Assembly (NCBI GenBank): GCA_951217055.1
Contig: OX578277.1
Coordinates: forward strand, 15,622,562-15,686,561
Length of the DNA: 64,000 nt
Direction of reading: 5' to 3'
Source of the DNA: Gerris lacustris
Lineage: Eukaryota; Arthropoda; Insecta; Hemiptera; Gerridae
Made by a program: the position numbers and the translations under genes. The notes under the pieces are model-generated. The model worked only from the letters and a program-made list of their open reading frames with translations. It had not been told where the DNA came from and ran no database searches. Positions 1 through 11,478 of the stretch are shown in pieces. How positions within the stretch are numbered: position 1 is the stretch's first letter; every line of letters starts with the position of its first letter.

Positions 1-417
1 AGTGGAGAGCGGCTAAGTCCCGCCCTTTTTGGTGGACAATGTGATTTTCATGATCCTGAGTATGAAATTAGTTAGTAGACAAAAAATCAAGTTGATGATA
101 GTTCGTCACTTAATAGGTTAGTGAGTCAAATATTACTCCAAATCAAAGACTATTAAGTGATGGACTACCATCAACTTGATTTTTGGTCTACTGACTAAGT
201 TAGTACTCAGGATCATGAAAATCACATTGTCCACCAAAAAGGGCGGGACATGGACACTCTCCACCGGCTTGTTTTTTTCAAATGCCTATTGCCAAGCTAT
301 GTCCAGCAGACGAACTTAGCCAACCACATATTCTTAAAAGGTACCAAAACATTTACTTATACACAAAATTCTAGCTGGGTGTTAGTCAGACATTTTTTTG
401 CATGCTATCTCATGGAC
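1..417. mobile_element. Palindromic MITE, copy A (cut by window edge)
   Basis: Right part of a near-palindromic element found five times here (others at 15273, 46532, 48646 and 60642). Positions 1-120 and 125-250 are inverted copies of each other around a short centre. The outer arm ends in GCTATCTCATGGAC followed by TA. No coding capacity. A SINE has inserted into its right end. Confidence 0.85.
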
Positions 418-419
418 TA

Positions 420-888
420 GTAGTAGTAGTCTAGTACTTCCTACTAGAACGGGTAGGACGAACCACTTGTTCGAACCTTGCAATTAGGCCATCCCTTAGG
501 CCCTTTTTACCCCCCGTGGTGGAGAGTTCCAGCTACTTCACACATCATACATTTGTACATTGTACGGCCGAAGCGAGTATGGTGTGGTCATTAGTAAGCT
601 ATATAAGCGTGCGTCAAAGCGTGGGAGAAGAGTCCCCATAAAGGGTGTCCCTCGCCCTGCTCCGTCCTCGAACCATAGATACAAATTACATCATCATGAC
701 ACGGATCGGACCCACATCAAAGAGTGGGGGAAGAGTCCCCATAAAGAGTGTCCCTCACCCTGCACCGTCCGCGATTCATTGATGAAAATCAGAGTATCAT
801 GGCACGGGATCGAACCCACGACCTCGAGTTGCCTCGACTTATTGATAGCTGAGCAAGCGCCTTAACACGCTCGGCTACCCTGGCTCCC
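420..888 (-). mobile_element. tRNA-derived SINE, copy 1
   Basis: Read on the minus strand, the head starts GGGAGCCAGGGTAGCCGAGC (box A-like) and carries the box B motif GGTTCGATCCC, so it derives from a tRNA with pol III promoter boxes. The tail is a short CTA/TAC-type triplet run at 420-432. A 13 bp direct repeat flanks it (407-419 ATCTCATGGACTA; 889-901 ATCTCCTGGACTA), a target-primed insertion into the end of MITE copy A. The body near 620-780 contains an internal partial duplication (GGGAAGAGTCCCCATAAAG twice). Open frames here are incidental. Confidence 0.85.
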
Positions 889-901
889 ATCTCCTGGACT
901 A

Positions 902-1259
902 AGAATAATAAATAAAACAAAAAAACATGAATATGAAGTGAGAATAGTTCCCCGGTGTTTAGAACATTGCGTAATATTATGATAGTCAATTTTTTCCAAT
1001 TATCACCATTCAAGATTTATACTGTGAGCCCAATATTGTCTCCGTTTCGTATGATTATGTGCCTTGAATTTTTGAGAAGCAATAAAATACCTACTAGAGG
1101 TATAAACAACATATGTTGATGATCGGTCATTTGGAATTGGCGTGTAGTGTGCTAAGGTCAGTCTCACCTAGCTAGGACTCGCCCACAGTGTGAATCACAT
1201 TACTAGCTAAGGTTGGTCTCATCTTGCTCGGATTAGCCGCACGTAGTGGTTAAACATTA
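902..1259. other. Unassigned spacer
   Basis: No gene seen. Two related segments near 1155 and 1207 share the pattern CTAGCTA..GG plus GGTCTCA/GTCTCAC, probably repeat debris. Confidence 0.5.
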
Positions 1260-1267
1260 ATAGTAAC

Positions 1268-2518
1268 TAGGGATGGGCGGAACGGAACGTAACTATAAAA
1301 ATAACTAGTTCCAGTGTTGGAACGGTTCCAATCGTTCCAAAATTTCATGGAACTACGTTATTTTTGGAATGACTTTGAAATTTTTATTTTACTGTTGAGT
1401 TTCATTTAGTTAATAATTTTTTATTGTTTGAATTCAATACAAATTTGTTACCACCATTTAAAAAAAAAAAAAAAAAATATCTTTTAAGAATTATCGAGCA
1501 AAATAATACGAAACGTAACTGATTAAAGAGGAAACGGAAACGAGAAAACAAAACCACTAACTTAAACTAACGAGGGAACGTTAAAAACTCGTTTCTCTTG
1601 AAACGAAACTGATGATTTTCGTTTTAAGTGCCAATACGTAACATGTAACGTAACTGATTAAAGAGGAAACAGGAACGAGAAAACATAACAAAACTGTAAC
1701 TCGGAGGGAACGTAAAAGATTCGTTTCGCGAGGTACGAAAACTATAGCTTTCGTTCCAAGTTCCAGTTCCAGCCAAGCTGGAACGTAATGTTTATGTCTT
1801 ATGTCTTGTATAGTAGAGTAGAGTAATGGAGTGGGGATGAGAGCTCGAGTCTCGGAATCACTCCAATTATAGTGAAGCATTATCTTTTTCTTTTTCAGAG
1901 ACATAGATGCCTCTTTGCCGCTTTTTTTCTTTTAGGTCCATAGTCAACTTCCTCTTGTCGCTTTCGCCCTTCGCCACTCGTTTCGTTTTTTTAGTTTTGT
2001 TTACCACTTTAGTAAATAGTTAGTAAAAATACGAAATAAGCAGGTGAAATTTAATTTGTTTTTTGTTTAGTTTTAGGATCTCGTTATGAAAAGAACATAT
2101 TCTAGAATTTAAAAATATTATTTATAATGGTATAAAATATACTTTTTAAGTAGTTACCATAATGTTGTATCATAAACATTTTTATTATACTGTTTACTTG
2201 GTTGAAATTAAAATATCAATATAAAAAAATATAAGATAAAAAGATAAATAAAGACATCTTAATATTGTTATAAATGTTTGTATTTAATTTCAACTTTTCA
2301 TCGTCAGCGTCAGTGAAGAGTGGAACTATTTAATAAAGAAACGGAACTTATTGTAGAACGAACCTGGACTAGACTCAGGAACACGTGAAGTATAAGAGAA
2401 ACTGTTTCTTTGGAACATAAACTGATATGTTCCAAAAAAAACTAGTTCCTGGAACTAGTTATTGGTTTGTAATGAAACGTAACTCGTTACACTCATGGAA
2501 CGGTTCCTCCCATCCCTA
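1268..2518. mobile_element. hAT-type DNA transposon, non-autonomous
   Basis: Terminal inverted repeats begin TAGGGATGGGCGGAACGG and end CCGTTCCTCCCATCCCTA-like on the other side (GGAACGGTTCCTCCCATCC). An exact 8 bp duplication ATAGTAAC flanks it (1260-1267 and 2519-2526), the hAT signature. The interior holds many subterminal GAAACGTAAC-like motifs and a poly-A run near 1460, but no recognisable transposase. It lies 3' of the last WRAP53 exon seen. Confidence 0.9.
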
Positions 2519-2598
2519 ATAGTAACCTTACAAAGTAAAACTGAAGATGAACAATAATATAACAAATTTTTATAGTTATTTTATTTTAAAAAACTCAC

Positions 2599-2753
2599 GT
2601 TTAGTATTAATGGTAACACAGTTCCTGCCTGGTTTTGATACATCAAATATTTTAACATTATTCTTATAACCCGCAAATAAGGAGGTTCCCGTTGAGCTAA
2701 ATCCGACACAATAAGCATGGGTTACTTCATCATATCTATAAAAAAAAAAAAAA

Positions 2754-2797
<44 letters not shown>

Positions 2798-5700
2798 GAG
2801 TAATAAAGCTTTAGTTTGCATGCTATAGATCTACATAACTACTAAAATGTGCGGAAAAACATGTGGAGGAACTTCTCCTCACTTCGGAGGCCACTAATGT
2901 GGAAGCAGCATTGGGCGTGGTCAGTACTTGGATGGGTGACCGTTTTGAACTAACTGATTTTTTATTATTTTTCAAAAAAAAGTATACATTTTATTTAATT
3001 ATGTATTTGAATTTTGGCGCAATTTTGACAAATGTAAACAAACAAAAGTATCAAATAAATTTGGTGGATTTGTTTGTCATACAGAGAGGTACATTCGTGC
3101 CAAATTTCAACTCGATTGGACCCCTTTTTGATTTTTTAAAAATTTTGCTAACTCAGCAAACTGGGTTCATGATGGCGGAAAATGATTTTCCAGGTGGCAC
3201 AACTAGTAAGGACTTATTATTCTGACAAGTTTCAACTCTCTAGGTTAAATACCCTGATGATACACATAGAGAAGTCATGCTGAAAACCACTCAGGAGATC
3301 TTAAAAACTCCCAAAACAGATAATTCAGTTGAAATCTCGAGAAAAAAAATGTTGGGTGAAAACAATACTGGTACTTTTTTACTTTGTTACACACCCTAAG
3401 GTGGGTAACAATGTAAATTAGGTGGATGTGGCAAGATTTTACTTGGTTACCTACCGTTTGTTTACATTACTGTTTTTTGACATTTTTTTTTCAAATTAAT
3501 TGACAATCTTAACAGGGGAATGTTCAAATATTCCATTGGGACAAAGGAATATCACACTTCTGTAAATAAAAATGACAATATCCGTTAGTCTAACTATCTA
3601 GTAAAGTAAAATAACCTTTAATCCAATATATTTTGAACAAAATAATAGATCATTTGGATTTAATAATAAATAGAAATAAATAAATAAATTTGGGTGGGTA
3701 ACAAAGTAAAAGATTGCCACAATACTTTTCTTACCATAGGTGAGGAAAAGAAAAAATAAAATAGAGAATACTTCATTTATAAAAAATATGGTTTAATATT
3801 TACTGATCATATCCCCTATAAGAAGCTCTTATTTGACCAGTAAAAGCATCATAAAGATGAATAGGACAGTCTGTACATGTGCTGACAAAACTGAAAATAA
3901 AAACATTATCAATAAGAGGTTAATTTTTAGTAAAGAGAAGTAAAAATGTTCTATTACAAATATATACTTAAAAAATATTCTCTATCATTTATAACTAGGG
4001 CTCGGATCGAAATGCTCGATAAAATCTCCAGATATGCTCGAAAACCATATGTTTTATGCTCGATAGATATGCTCGAAAAACCCATTATATGCTGTTAAAT
4101 ATACAGAATATGTTCGAAAAACACCGTTTAAATCTATAGGGAGGACAGTGAAGCGAACAAATCTACAATGTATCTTTATGTACGAGCATTATTTTTATGG
4201 ATGTATGGATACACTGCTACATCCACAAGTTTTAAGTATTTTTATGAGAAGTTTTTTTTACAAGTTACAGTTTAAAAGTTTATTTACAAAATGTTCAGTA
4301 TTAGGCGAGTCAATGAAGTAGATTGGTATTTGTCTGTACATCAAGATTTTTTCTATATTTTCACTTTTAAGTGATTTTCTTAATTCGGCCAATAAAATCT
4401 TTTGACATCAATTGAAACGAGAGGTAAATACTTAACTGTTGCTGCATCTTGTGCAGAGTAGTTTGGAAAATCGTCTGACATTCGAACTCGCCACGCAGCA
4501 TCCTCCAATCCACTTCAACTGGGATTTTTAGCCAGATCGAACTCCAATTTTTTTTCACGGGTTTTCCAGTCTCTCCAGGCCATGAGTTGCCTTTTTCAAT
4601 GAATCCGTTTAATGTAGCGACCACTTCAAACAACTCGATCCCTCGACATTCCAACTATAGGATGAACTAAGATATGACGCTCATGTAGGCTTTTATGAAA
4701 GTCAAGCATGGCATCAAGTCCTTCATTTCAAAAGCAGCCTGAGCTTTCGTGGTGGTCAGGGCCCGAATGGGGGAGGGGGAATCGAATAAAAACAAACTAT
4801 TTAGACGAAAAACCACAAGAATATGCATTTATATGCTTTTATATGCTTTTCTAAAAACAGCAGTTTTATGCATTTATATGCTCGATAAATTTAAATTCTG
4901 TTGGTCCCAAAGAGGTGAAAATACCACTAAAAGGCTCTTTCAATGTGTACTATTTAGGAAAAAAAATATGCAAATATGCTCAAATCCGAGCCCTATTTAT
5001 AACATTAGGACATATTAGAGATTAGGACATATTTTTTTTTCATACCAAGAGGTAGCTTGGTCCCAAGAGTTCATAAAAGGGTACCAGTCAAAGTCATATA
5101 CGACACCAGTGCCAGCAACCATCAAGGAAGGGGACATTTCAGCAAGGTTTCCTTCATTCCAAGTTGATTTGTTGTACAGTTCTCGAGGCAGGTCCAACAG
5201 TCGAAGAGCTTTATCCTCACAATTAGTTAGCACACAAGAACCATCGGGAGCCCTACAAATAAACACATTTTCAATGTAAAGTAATGAACAATCACTGGTA
5301 TAAGGAACCACCTTGGTTTGGTGACTACCACGCTCAGTGGTGTTAACTGTTAACCCTGATATTTTGGTTCCAATGCTAAGATGATATTTTTTCAATTAAG
5401 ATTATAGTAACACAATTTATATAGATAAACTTCACCAAAGAGCTTGCTAAATTGAATAAAAAAATAAAACCACTATATTTGTTTAAAAATAAAATGATAT
5501 ATGGGCTGTACCTAATAATACCGTATTGCTTCGAATATAAGATGCCCCTGAATATAAGACCTACCCCAATTTTCGAACCAAAAATCTGGAAAAAAATAAT
5601 GCATCAAATGTAAGCACCCGGTTTAAAAGGAAACAACTTCCCATCTCTCTTTTACCAACTTGTTTAGACGTCAAATTTATAGTCCCATGGCTATTGTTGG

Positions 5701-8340
5701 AATATTAAATTTAGAATATCTTATCTATTATCCTTATTTAGCTGTAAGGCAGACTCCATGCTGGCAGAGAAGTATCAAGGTTAGATTTTGAAAAGTGATC
5801 AGAGAAGTTTAATTGTTATAGACTTGTAAATAGTCTAATACCCAATATCATTTTAAGTAATAACTTGTATGAGGAAGGCTTTCCTTGATTTGAGGGATTC
5901 ACTAATACTAAACTCTTTTCCCGCGGCTCGATTACCATAGCGTTCCACAAATTGAATCACTTTTCTTATATCCACCAGTGGCATAACGAACTCTTTTTCC
6001 TTTTCCTGACATCGCGAAGTGCAAATAAACCTAGAAGACAACAGACGAGGAATAGAAAGAGAATTCAACTAACAAGAAATACCTATAGGTACAACGGAAC
6101 CCTTTCCACCAAACATCTCATCGGAAAATGAACTCTTGAAATTCCTGAAAAGTATATTATTGTAAAAGGAGGCCGACAATAATATCCCGGCAAAATTCAG
6201 ATAATTGGAAATAAAAAGTAAAAACATGATCTTAACTATTTTTGAACGAGAAGTTCGTAGAATGAAGGTTGTTAGATCACGCAACATTGCTTACAGATGG
6301 AAATGCTACTTCAATCTGCGAGCTAATGGATAAGGATTATTGCTGCATTTGAGCAAATAAAGCAAAAATATGAAGAGATAAGTAGAGCTTTACAGAATAC
6401 AGATAGATACAGAGCTTTCAAAGAAGGTGTAGACATTGTTTAATTGAAAATGGTGGTCATATTAAAATAAATAATAGTGAATACATCGATTATAAGACGC
6501 ACCTCAAATATAAGATGCACCCCGATTTTCGCGATGCAAAAACGGGAAAAAAAAGAGCGTCTTATATTCGAAGCAATACGGTACTTTATGAAACATTGTA
6601 CACAAGTATTGACACTTGGTAAGACTATAATATATATGTTGAATTACAGTCCTGGCCATAATAGTTTTAATACACATATTTAGTTAATGATATTGAATAT
6701 TAAGTAAAGATAAACTGCAGTAAAACTATGTTGGGCACCAATCGTCAAATCTGTTTCAAAACAGGATTTAGGGATATTCGAGGTTTTTTATTTCACTTTC
6801 CACCTTTACTAATTATATGTTGAACGCCCCAGTCTGATATTCGACTAGTAATATGAATCTACAGGATGGGTAATGTCTTACGGCTCTTTACCTCCAAAAT
6901 CCTTACTTTTTTTTACAAAAAGTAAGTTCCACTTAAACGACAATGGAAAGCCTTTCAGTTTCATATACCTGCCAATCAAAACCAAAGGCACTTTAGTGTC
7001 AATTTTTAAGTGAAACTTGCTTTTTGCCCTCCTAAAAAGTAAGATTTTACAGATTCGTGAGTTCAGCCTACACCTGATAATAAATATAGAGCTTGATAAA
7101 TAATTTCTGGCTAAGTAAGCCGTATCCTTCTAGAGTTTAGGGTAAATATAGTTTTTAAGAAACAAAACTAGTAAATAAATAAAACAACTTACCACTTACA
7201 ACCCCTCAAGCAATGATCCATTTTGAAAACGTATTTTTGGCTCTTCGTAATAAATGAAAATTTGGAAAAATTATATAGAGGTACTGTAGGTACAACAATT
7301 CCATTTTCATAAGTTGGAGGCACTTGAATTCTCATTGTAGGGTCGTATGGCTGTACATTGGGGATAGGAAATACTTTAGTAAAATCTCTAACAATAACAG
7401 GTTCAATTACACTTGTTTGATGTAAAAACGCATTGGCATTCTCCAATGCTTCAAAAGTTTGTAACGCAGCCATTTCCATAGTAGACTCCTTCCTCTGATC
7501 TAATTCATGCAACAATGTATAGCGTGATAATGATCTATTGTCAATAATCTAAATGAACAACCAAGCAACAAATAAAGATACTAAGTTTACTTGATAGGAA
7601 AAACAAAATTCGAAATATTAGGTAAATTCGAATTTTGCCAAACGTAAACCTGACAACATAACCTGCTAAAAAGCAACCTCTACCTCTAATTCATAATATA
7701 AACAAAACTAATTATAGATTTGCAATTCTAATCAAAAAAATTGTTAAATGTAGCTCTGCAGCTTTAACAATTTAATTAAATATCTTTTTTCCTATGAAAA
7801 TACTTTCTCTCAAATTAAAAAAATGAATAATTTTCATTATGGGAATAAGCGATAAGCCCACAGCACTCTGTTTTTTTAACCAGTAACCAGATTTTACTTC
7901 GAAATTTAGATTTAGAGAAAAGTTTGCTTATTGCATATGCTTCTTCGTCTTTAAAGTTTATTATTAAACAAAGGAATATTAAAAATAAAATATTACATAC
8001 GAGTGGATATTTCTCTTTGTCACAATAGTAATAAGGATAGTATAAAATAGTGCTTTGGTACTGAGTACTGTATAGCTGCACCCATTTAAATGTCACACAT
8101 GTACTATTCTGTCTTGTTTATTCCACAATAACTGTATTATTTTTACATTTTTTTATTTTCTATTTAATATATATATATATATATATTAAAATGGAAATAT
8201 ATCTGATTAGTATAGGTAAAAGGGACACATCTCTAAGTGGATAATCAAAAAGAGACTTATGAATTATTTTAAACCCCCGTCAGATGCAATACTCACTTTA
8301 CAAATTCTGGTACCCAAGGTTTGTTCACAGCACTTTGACT
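2599..8340 (-). CDS. WRAP53: WRAP53/TCAB1-like WD40 protein, partial (5 exons)
   Basis: WRAP53/TCAB1 is a WD40 scaffold that binds the CAB box of scaRNAs and telomerase RNA and brings them to Cajal bodies. Exons in transcript order: 8297-8340 (tentative), 7193-7534, 5046-5252, 3804-3890, 2599-2735. All have GT-AG borders and the phases join without a stop (for example LRGCK-W across 7193/5252, TSC-FVSTC across 5046/3890, GYDQ-YDEV across 3804/2735). Family hallmarks are LRGCKWAPDGSCVLTN, PIHLYDAFTGQIRASYRGY and the AGYKNNVKIFDVSKPGR blade. The model ends in phase 1 at donor GTGAGT; the remaining C-terminal blades must lie left of the window. The N-terminal part (FTKVFPIPNVQPYDPTMRIQ region) is not recognised. 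No start codon is assigned. Introns hold hAT, pogo-like and 5S-derived inserts. Confidence 0.85.
2741..2793. repeat. Poly-A plus (AAT)n microsatellite
   Basis: An A run at 2741-2754 is followed by about twelve TAA/AAT triplets to about 2793. It sits immediately upstream (transcript sense) of the 2735 splice acceptor of WRAP53, so on the coding strand it supplies the T-rich tract. Confidence 0.9.
2885..2942 (+). repeat. 5S rRNA-derived fragment
   Basis: Positions 2902-2942 match the internal promoter half of eukaryotic 5S rRNA: GGAAGCAGCATTGGGCGTGG then TCAGTACTTGGATGGGTGAC and CG (A box, intermediate element, box C). The 5' third and the 3' end of 5S rRNA are missing, so this is a pseudogene or the head of a 5S-derived (SINE3-like) retroposon, not a working gene. 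Confidence 0.75.
2943..3780. other. WRAP53 intron, repeat debris
   Basis: No gene. The stretch near 3380-3730 (GGGACAAAGGAATATCACAC and GGGTAACAAAGTAAA-type text) resembles segments at about 25970-26165 and 56030-56230, so it is a dispersed, eroded repeat. Confidence 0.5.
3996..4995. mobile_element. hAT-type DNA transposon remnant
   Basis: Exactly 1000 bp. Ends are TAGGGCTCGGATC and AATCCGAGCCCTA, flanked by the perfect 8 bp duplication TTTATAAC (3988-3995, 4996-5003). Subterminal ATGCTCGAAAA / TTTATATGCT motifs repeat at both sides. A 95-codon minus frame at 4367-4654 is not recognisable and is probably decayed transposase. It sits in the WRAP53 intron between 3890 and 5046. Confidence 0.92.
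5521..6581 (-). mobile_element. pogo-like DNA transposon remnant
   Basis: Terminal inverted repeats start CCGTATTGCTTCGAATATAA and are mirrored at 6560-6581; TA flanks both sides (5519-5520, 6582-6583), as in Tc1/mariner/pogo insertions. A minus-strand frame near 5870-5990 encodes IQFVERYGNRAAGKEFSISE, the Brinker/CENP-B-type helix-turn-helix common at the N-terminus of insect pogo-like transposases. No DDE core is present. It lies in a WRAP53 intron. Confidence 0.82.
6582..7192. other. WRAP53 intron, no feature
   Basis: AT-rich intron sequence. No repeat boundary or exon could be supported. Confidence 0.5.
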
Positions 8341-8938
8341 CTGAAAATAAACAAGATTGATTCAAGCCTCAAGCAACTGGTTGCAAGCAACATTCTAACA
8401 AAATAGAATAAAAGTAACTCAGTATTCCAGTTGAACCTCGCACGTTGTTTCAATTAGTTTATAAATTGTCACAACATTTAATAACCAATATAAGAAATTA
8501 TAGGTTAAATAAGTATAATTTTAAATATGATGACCTAAGAATCCATACTTTTATTGAAAATGTTATTTATAAGTTGAGGCATAGTGGCGGAAAAAGATTC
8601 AATATTTAGCTGCATAAAAACTATCAAGCTATAAAGAAAGTTACCATTTACAAAGTGTCCTCTACAAGATAGGATACTTTTTATTCGGTTTGGTCTTCAT
8701 GTAAAAAAGTACTTGCGATAACAGGGTACACTATCAAAAACACCTTTGTAGGCACTAGAGGGTGCTGGAGAAGTAGGATCTAAAAAAAATTATCTGCGTA
8801 ACTTCAAGTCCTACAAGATAGGCTATAGTTAGTTTTTTTCAAGAGTTACATTAAATTAGAAATATTGCTTAAAAATAATTTCAAAAACTTGTATTTAACC
8901 AACTTTTGTCATTGCAAAACCAAATTATATATAATCAG
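7535..8938. other. WRAP53 intron and upstream sequence
   Basis: Apart from the tentative 44 bp exon at 8297-8340 and an (AT)n tract at about 8165-8186, nothing is recognised. The minus frame at 7815-8096 has no family features and lies inside an intron. I could not find the WRAP53 start exon here. Confidence 0.45.
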
Positions 8939-9977
8939 TAGAGTTCGGATTTTGCATATCTTTTTTTTATTGCCCCAAGTGATTTCTCTTTAAGAATTAT
9001 GATGTTTGGAAGGCACTAGGCCACAATAAATTCAAATTTAAAAATGCATATTTCCGGCATAAGTGCATATTATCGCAAAAATATTCTACTTTTTGTGAGA
9101 GGAATTTGCACTCTCAAGGTGCATATTTCATATGATTTTTCTATTCAAACATATATTATCTAGGTACCAAAACCTTTTAAGGATTAGAAGTCATTCACTG
9201 TCTAACGGTGCACGTAAACCCCCTGTCCTAAGCTTCTGCTAGGACAGGGGTTTACCAGTCCCTACTGGTTGTTACCCTAAGTAGAATCGTTCTCTTGTTT
9301 TACGGCTTAATCCCAGACAAAGCTACCACTGACGATTCATAGACAGCTGCCCTTATTGGATTAAAATGGCTTCGTTACCCAAATGAATGCACAACACGTG
9401 CATTAGAGTATTACATTAAGGTCATAGAGGGCTTCAAAGATTCGACTAATTTGGCCATCCCAAAAGCAAAGAGTGCAAGGGCGGTGTAGTGTAGAGACGA
9501 AATAGAAAATCTGACCCCAGCTGACATCACTGCCCAAAAATATGTTCCAGTAGAGTCGTGCGAAGTTGAGAGAACGTTTCCAGATTTAAAAATGGTTCTT
9601 TCCGACCGCAGACGAAATTCTAAGATTACAAATTTAGAGAGTCTTAGTGGTTTAGACAAATTTTTGTTCTGTTTCGTAAATTTAAATAATTTATTAAAAA
9701 TGAATTGTAAATTTTAATTGTTTTTAAAATATAGTCAATAACTCTATTTTTGGTGGTTATTCTTGTGTATTCCCTTGCCTAATCTTCAAATGCCAGATTT
9801 TTTTGGTATTTTTAAACCCTTGAAATGCACTTTACATAGCACTATTAAATATATATATAGCTGCCTATTGGACTTAATATATTAGGAATAAGTGCATATA
9901 TTTGGGATAAGTTGCATATATCACAATTTTCAAATGCATATATTGAGGTTTTTAGGAGCATATTGATCCGAACTCTA
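8939..9977 (+). mobile_element. hAT DNA transposon with transposase tail
   Basis: Ends are TAGAGTTCGGATTTTGCATA and ATTGATCCGAACTCTA, flanked by the exact 8 bp duplication ATAATCAG (8931-8938, 9978-9985). The plus strand at 9535-9660 encodes YVPVESCEVERTF followed by LSDRRRNS, the C-terminal hAT dimerisation block; stops and frameshifts break the rest. A hairpin with arms TAAACCCCCTGTCCTA / TAGGACAGGGGTTTA lies at 9214-9254. Confidence 0.9.
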
Positions 9978-9985
9978 ATAATCAG

Positions 9986-11478
9986 TTTAAATTGTTAGTA
10001 TTCAATAGATTAAAATTTATAAATAGTTTATAACTACTTGTAACAATATTGTCCACAACAACTTACAAGGGACCACGTCCTACAAGGGTGACAGTAGCTC
10101 TTAAACTTTCACCGCAGTGATAGGGGACATGGGATCACCACATATAGTCTTACATATGCTGTTCTAACTTGCTTACAAAGCTGACTTCTACCCATAATGC
10201 CAAAATAATGCTTAAAACTATATACTCAACTTAAACTCATTAACTTTGCTTTGGATAATTAAGATGAAATTTAATATAAATAAAGTCTGAAGCAACAAAA
10301 CATTTAATAATTTCAAGATAAAAAGAACTTTTTATATACTACGTTTATAATTTTTCTATTGAATCATATGTAATGTTGATAATATAATTGTTATTGTTAT
10401 ATAATATATAATGTTAGGTAAAAAAAAAATAGTTCCGAATTTATTTACTTCACATAAATGACAACCATCTAGAGAGCTGATCTTAAACCTATAAAAGGAC
10501 AAATCTTTGTACAACGGATCTCCCCAACATCAAATCTAAAGCGTGCCATCAATATATTTGAAATAATATAAATAATATAATCGATAAATAATATAATCGA
10601 TATTTCCTGTTTTGCTGTCATTTAATGTTTATCTATCACAAATTTGAGACCCAAAATGAAGATTGCATAAATATTGGACATGGCAAAACAAATAAAATAA
10701 CTTGCGGATTTTTTCCAAACTAACTTTCCGTACAGCAAAATTTGCTGAAAACCAATTAAATACTGCTGAAAGATGGCTAAAAGTATTAAAATAATGCATT
10801 GTCATCGTGTTCTGAGCTATCCTAAAAGTTTCAAATGTCTAGCTATTCGGGAAGTTAGTTAGAAATCGATTGCCAGATTTGTACCGGACAAACAAACAAA
10901 CAAACAAGAAAGCAAGCTAATAAAAACGTAGAAAAAAAAATTATTACAAAGATAAAATTCATGGGGAGAAAAAAAGTTTCACTACTAATTCAATTTCTTT
11001 CCTCAAAATGTTGACAAATTTATTTATGAATGTGAATTTTTAATTTTTACAAATAAAATAAAATTTAAAATCTCAAATCCTTTTTAAAAAAAGGTAAATA
11101 TAAAAAAAAGTTTAAATCCTAGACACTATATTAAAGACCATACATTTTATTTCTTTATCAGAGAGAAGAAAAACAGTTGAAATTAATTTAATAGTTTTTG
11201 AGACATTGAACCTATAGATTTACCTAGTTATACTCAGCTATATTGAAATTGATTTATCAATCTAAAACAACAAATAAAACAATAAATAGGACTTAGAGAA
11301 TAAATTGCTTGAGTCAACAATTTTATAGATTCACAGCCTCAACAATCCTACAAGTTAAAATTAAAAAAAAAATAATAAAAATACTAATTAAAAGTATATA
11401 AAAAAAATAAACGATCCAACAGTAACATAAAATTTTCATAAAGACAAACAAATAAATTAAAACACTTATCAGTAACCT
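9986..11478. other. Unassigned AT-rich spacer
   Basis: No gene seen. It contains a tandem ATAATATAATCGATA motif near 10565-10600 and a CAAA-type run near 10890. It lies downstream of the ankyrin gene and may include its 3' UTR. Confidence 0.5.

Noticed and set aside
560..865. 101-codon plus frame as a gene
   Set aside because: It lies wholly within the minus-strand SINE and its duplicated body.
2885..3225. 5S rRNA gene and the overlapping 120-codon frame
   Set aside because: Only about 40 bp of 5S sequence is present and the frame runs through it into AT-rich intron text; no protein family is recognised.
5853..6287. Minus frames as host genes
   Set aside because: They lie between the inverted ends of a pogo-like element and only the helix-turn-helix part is meaningful.
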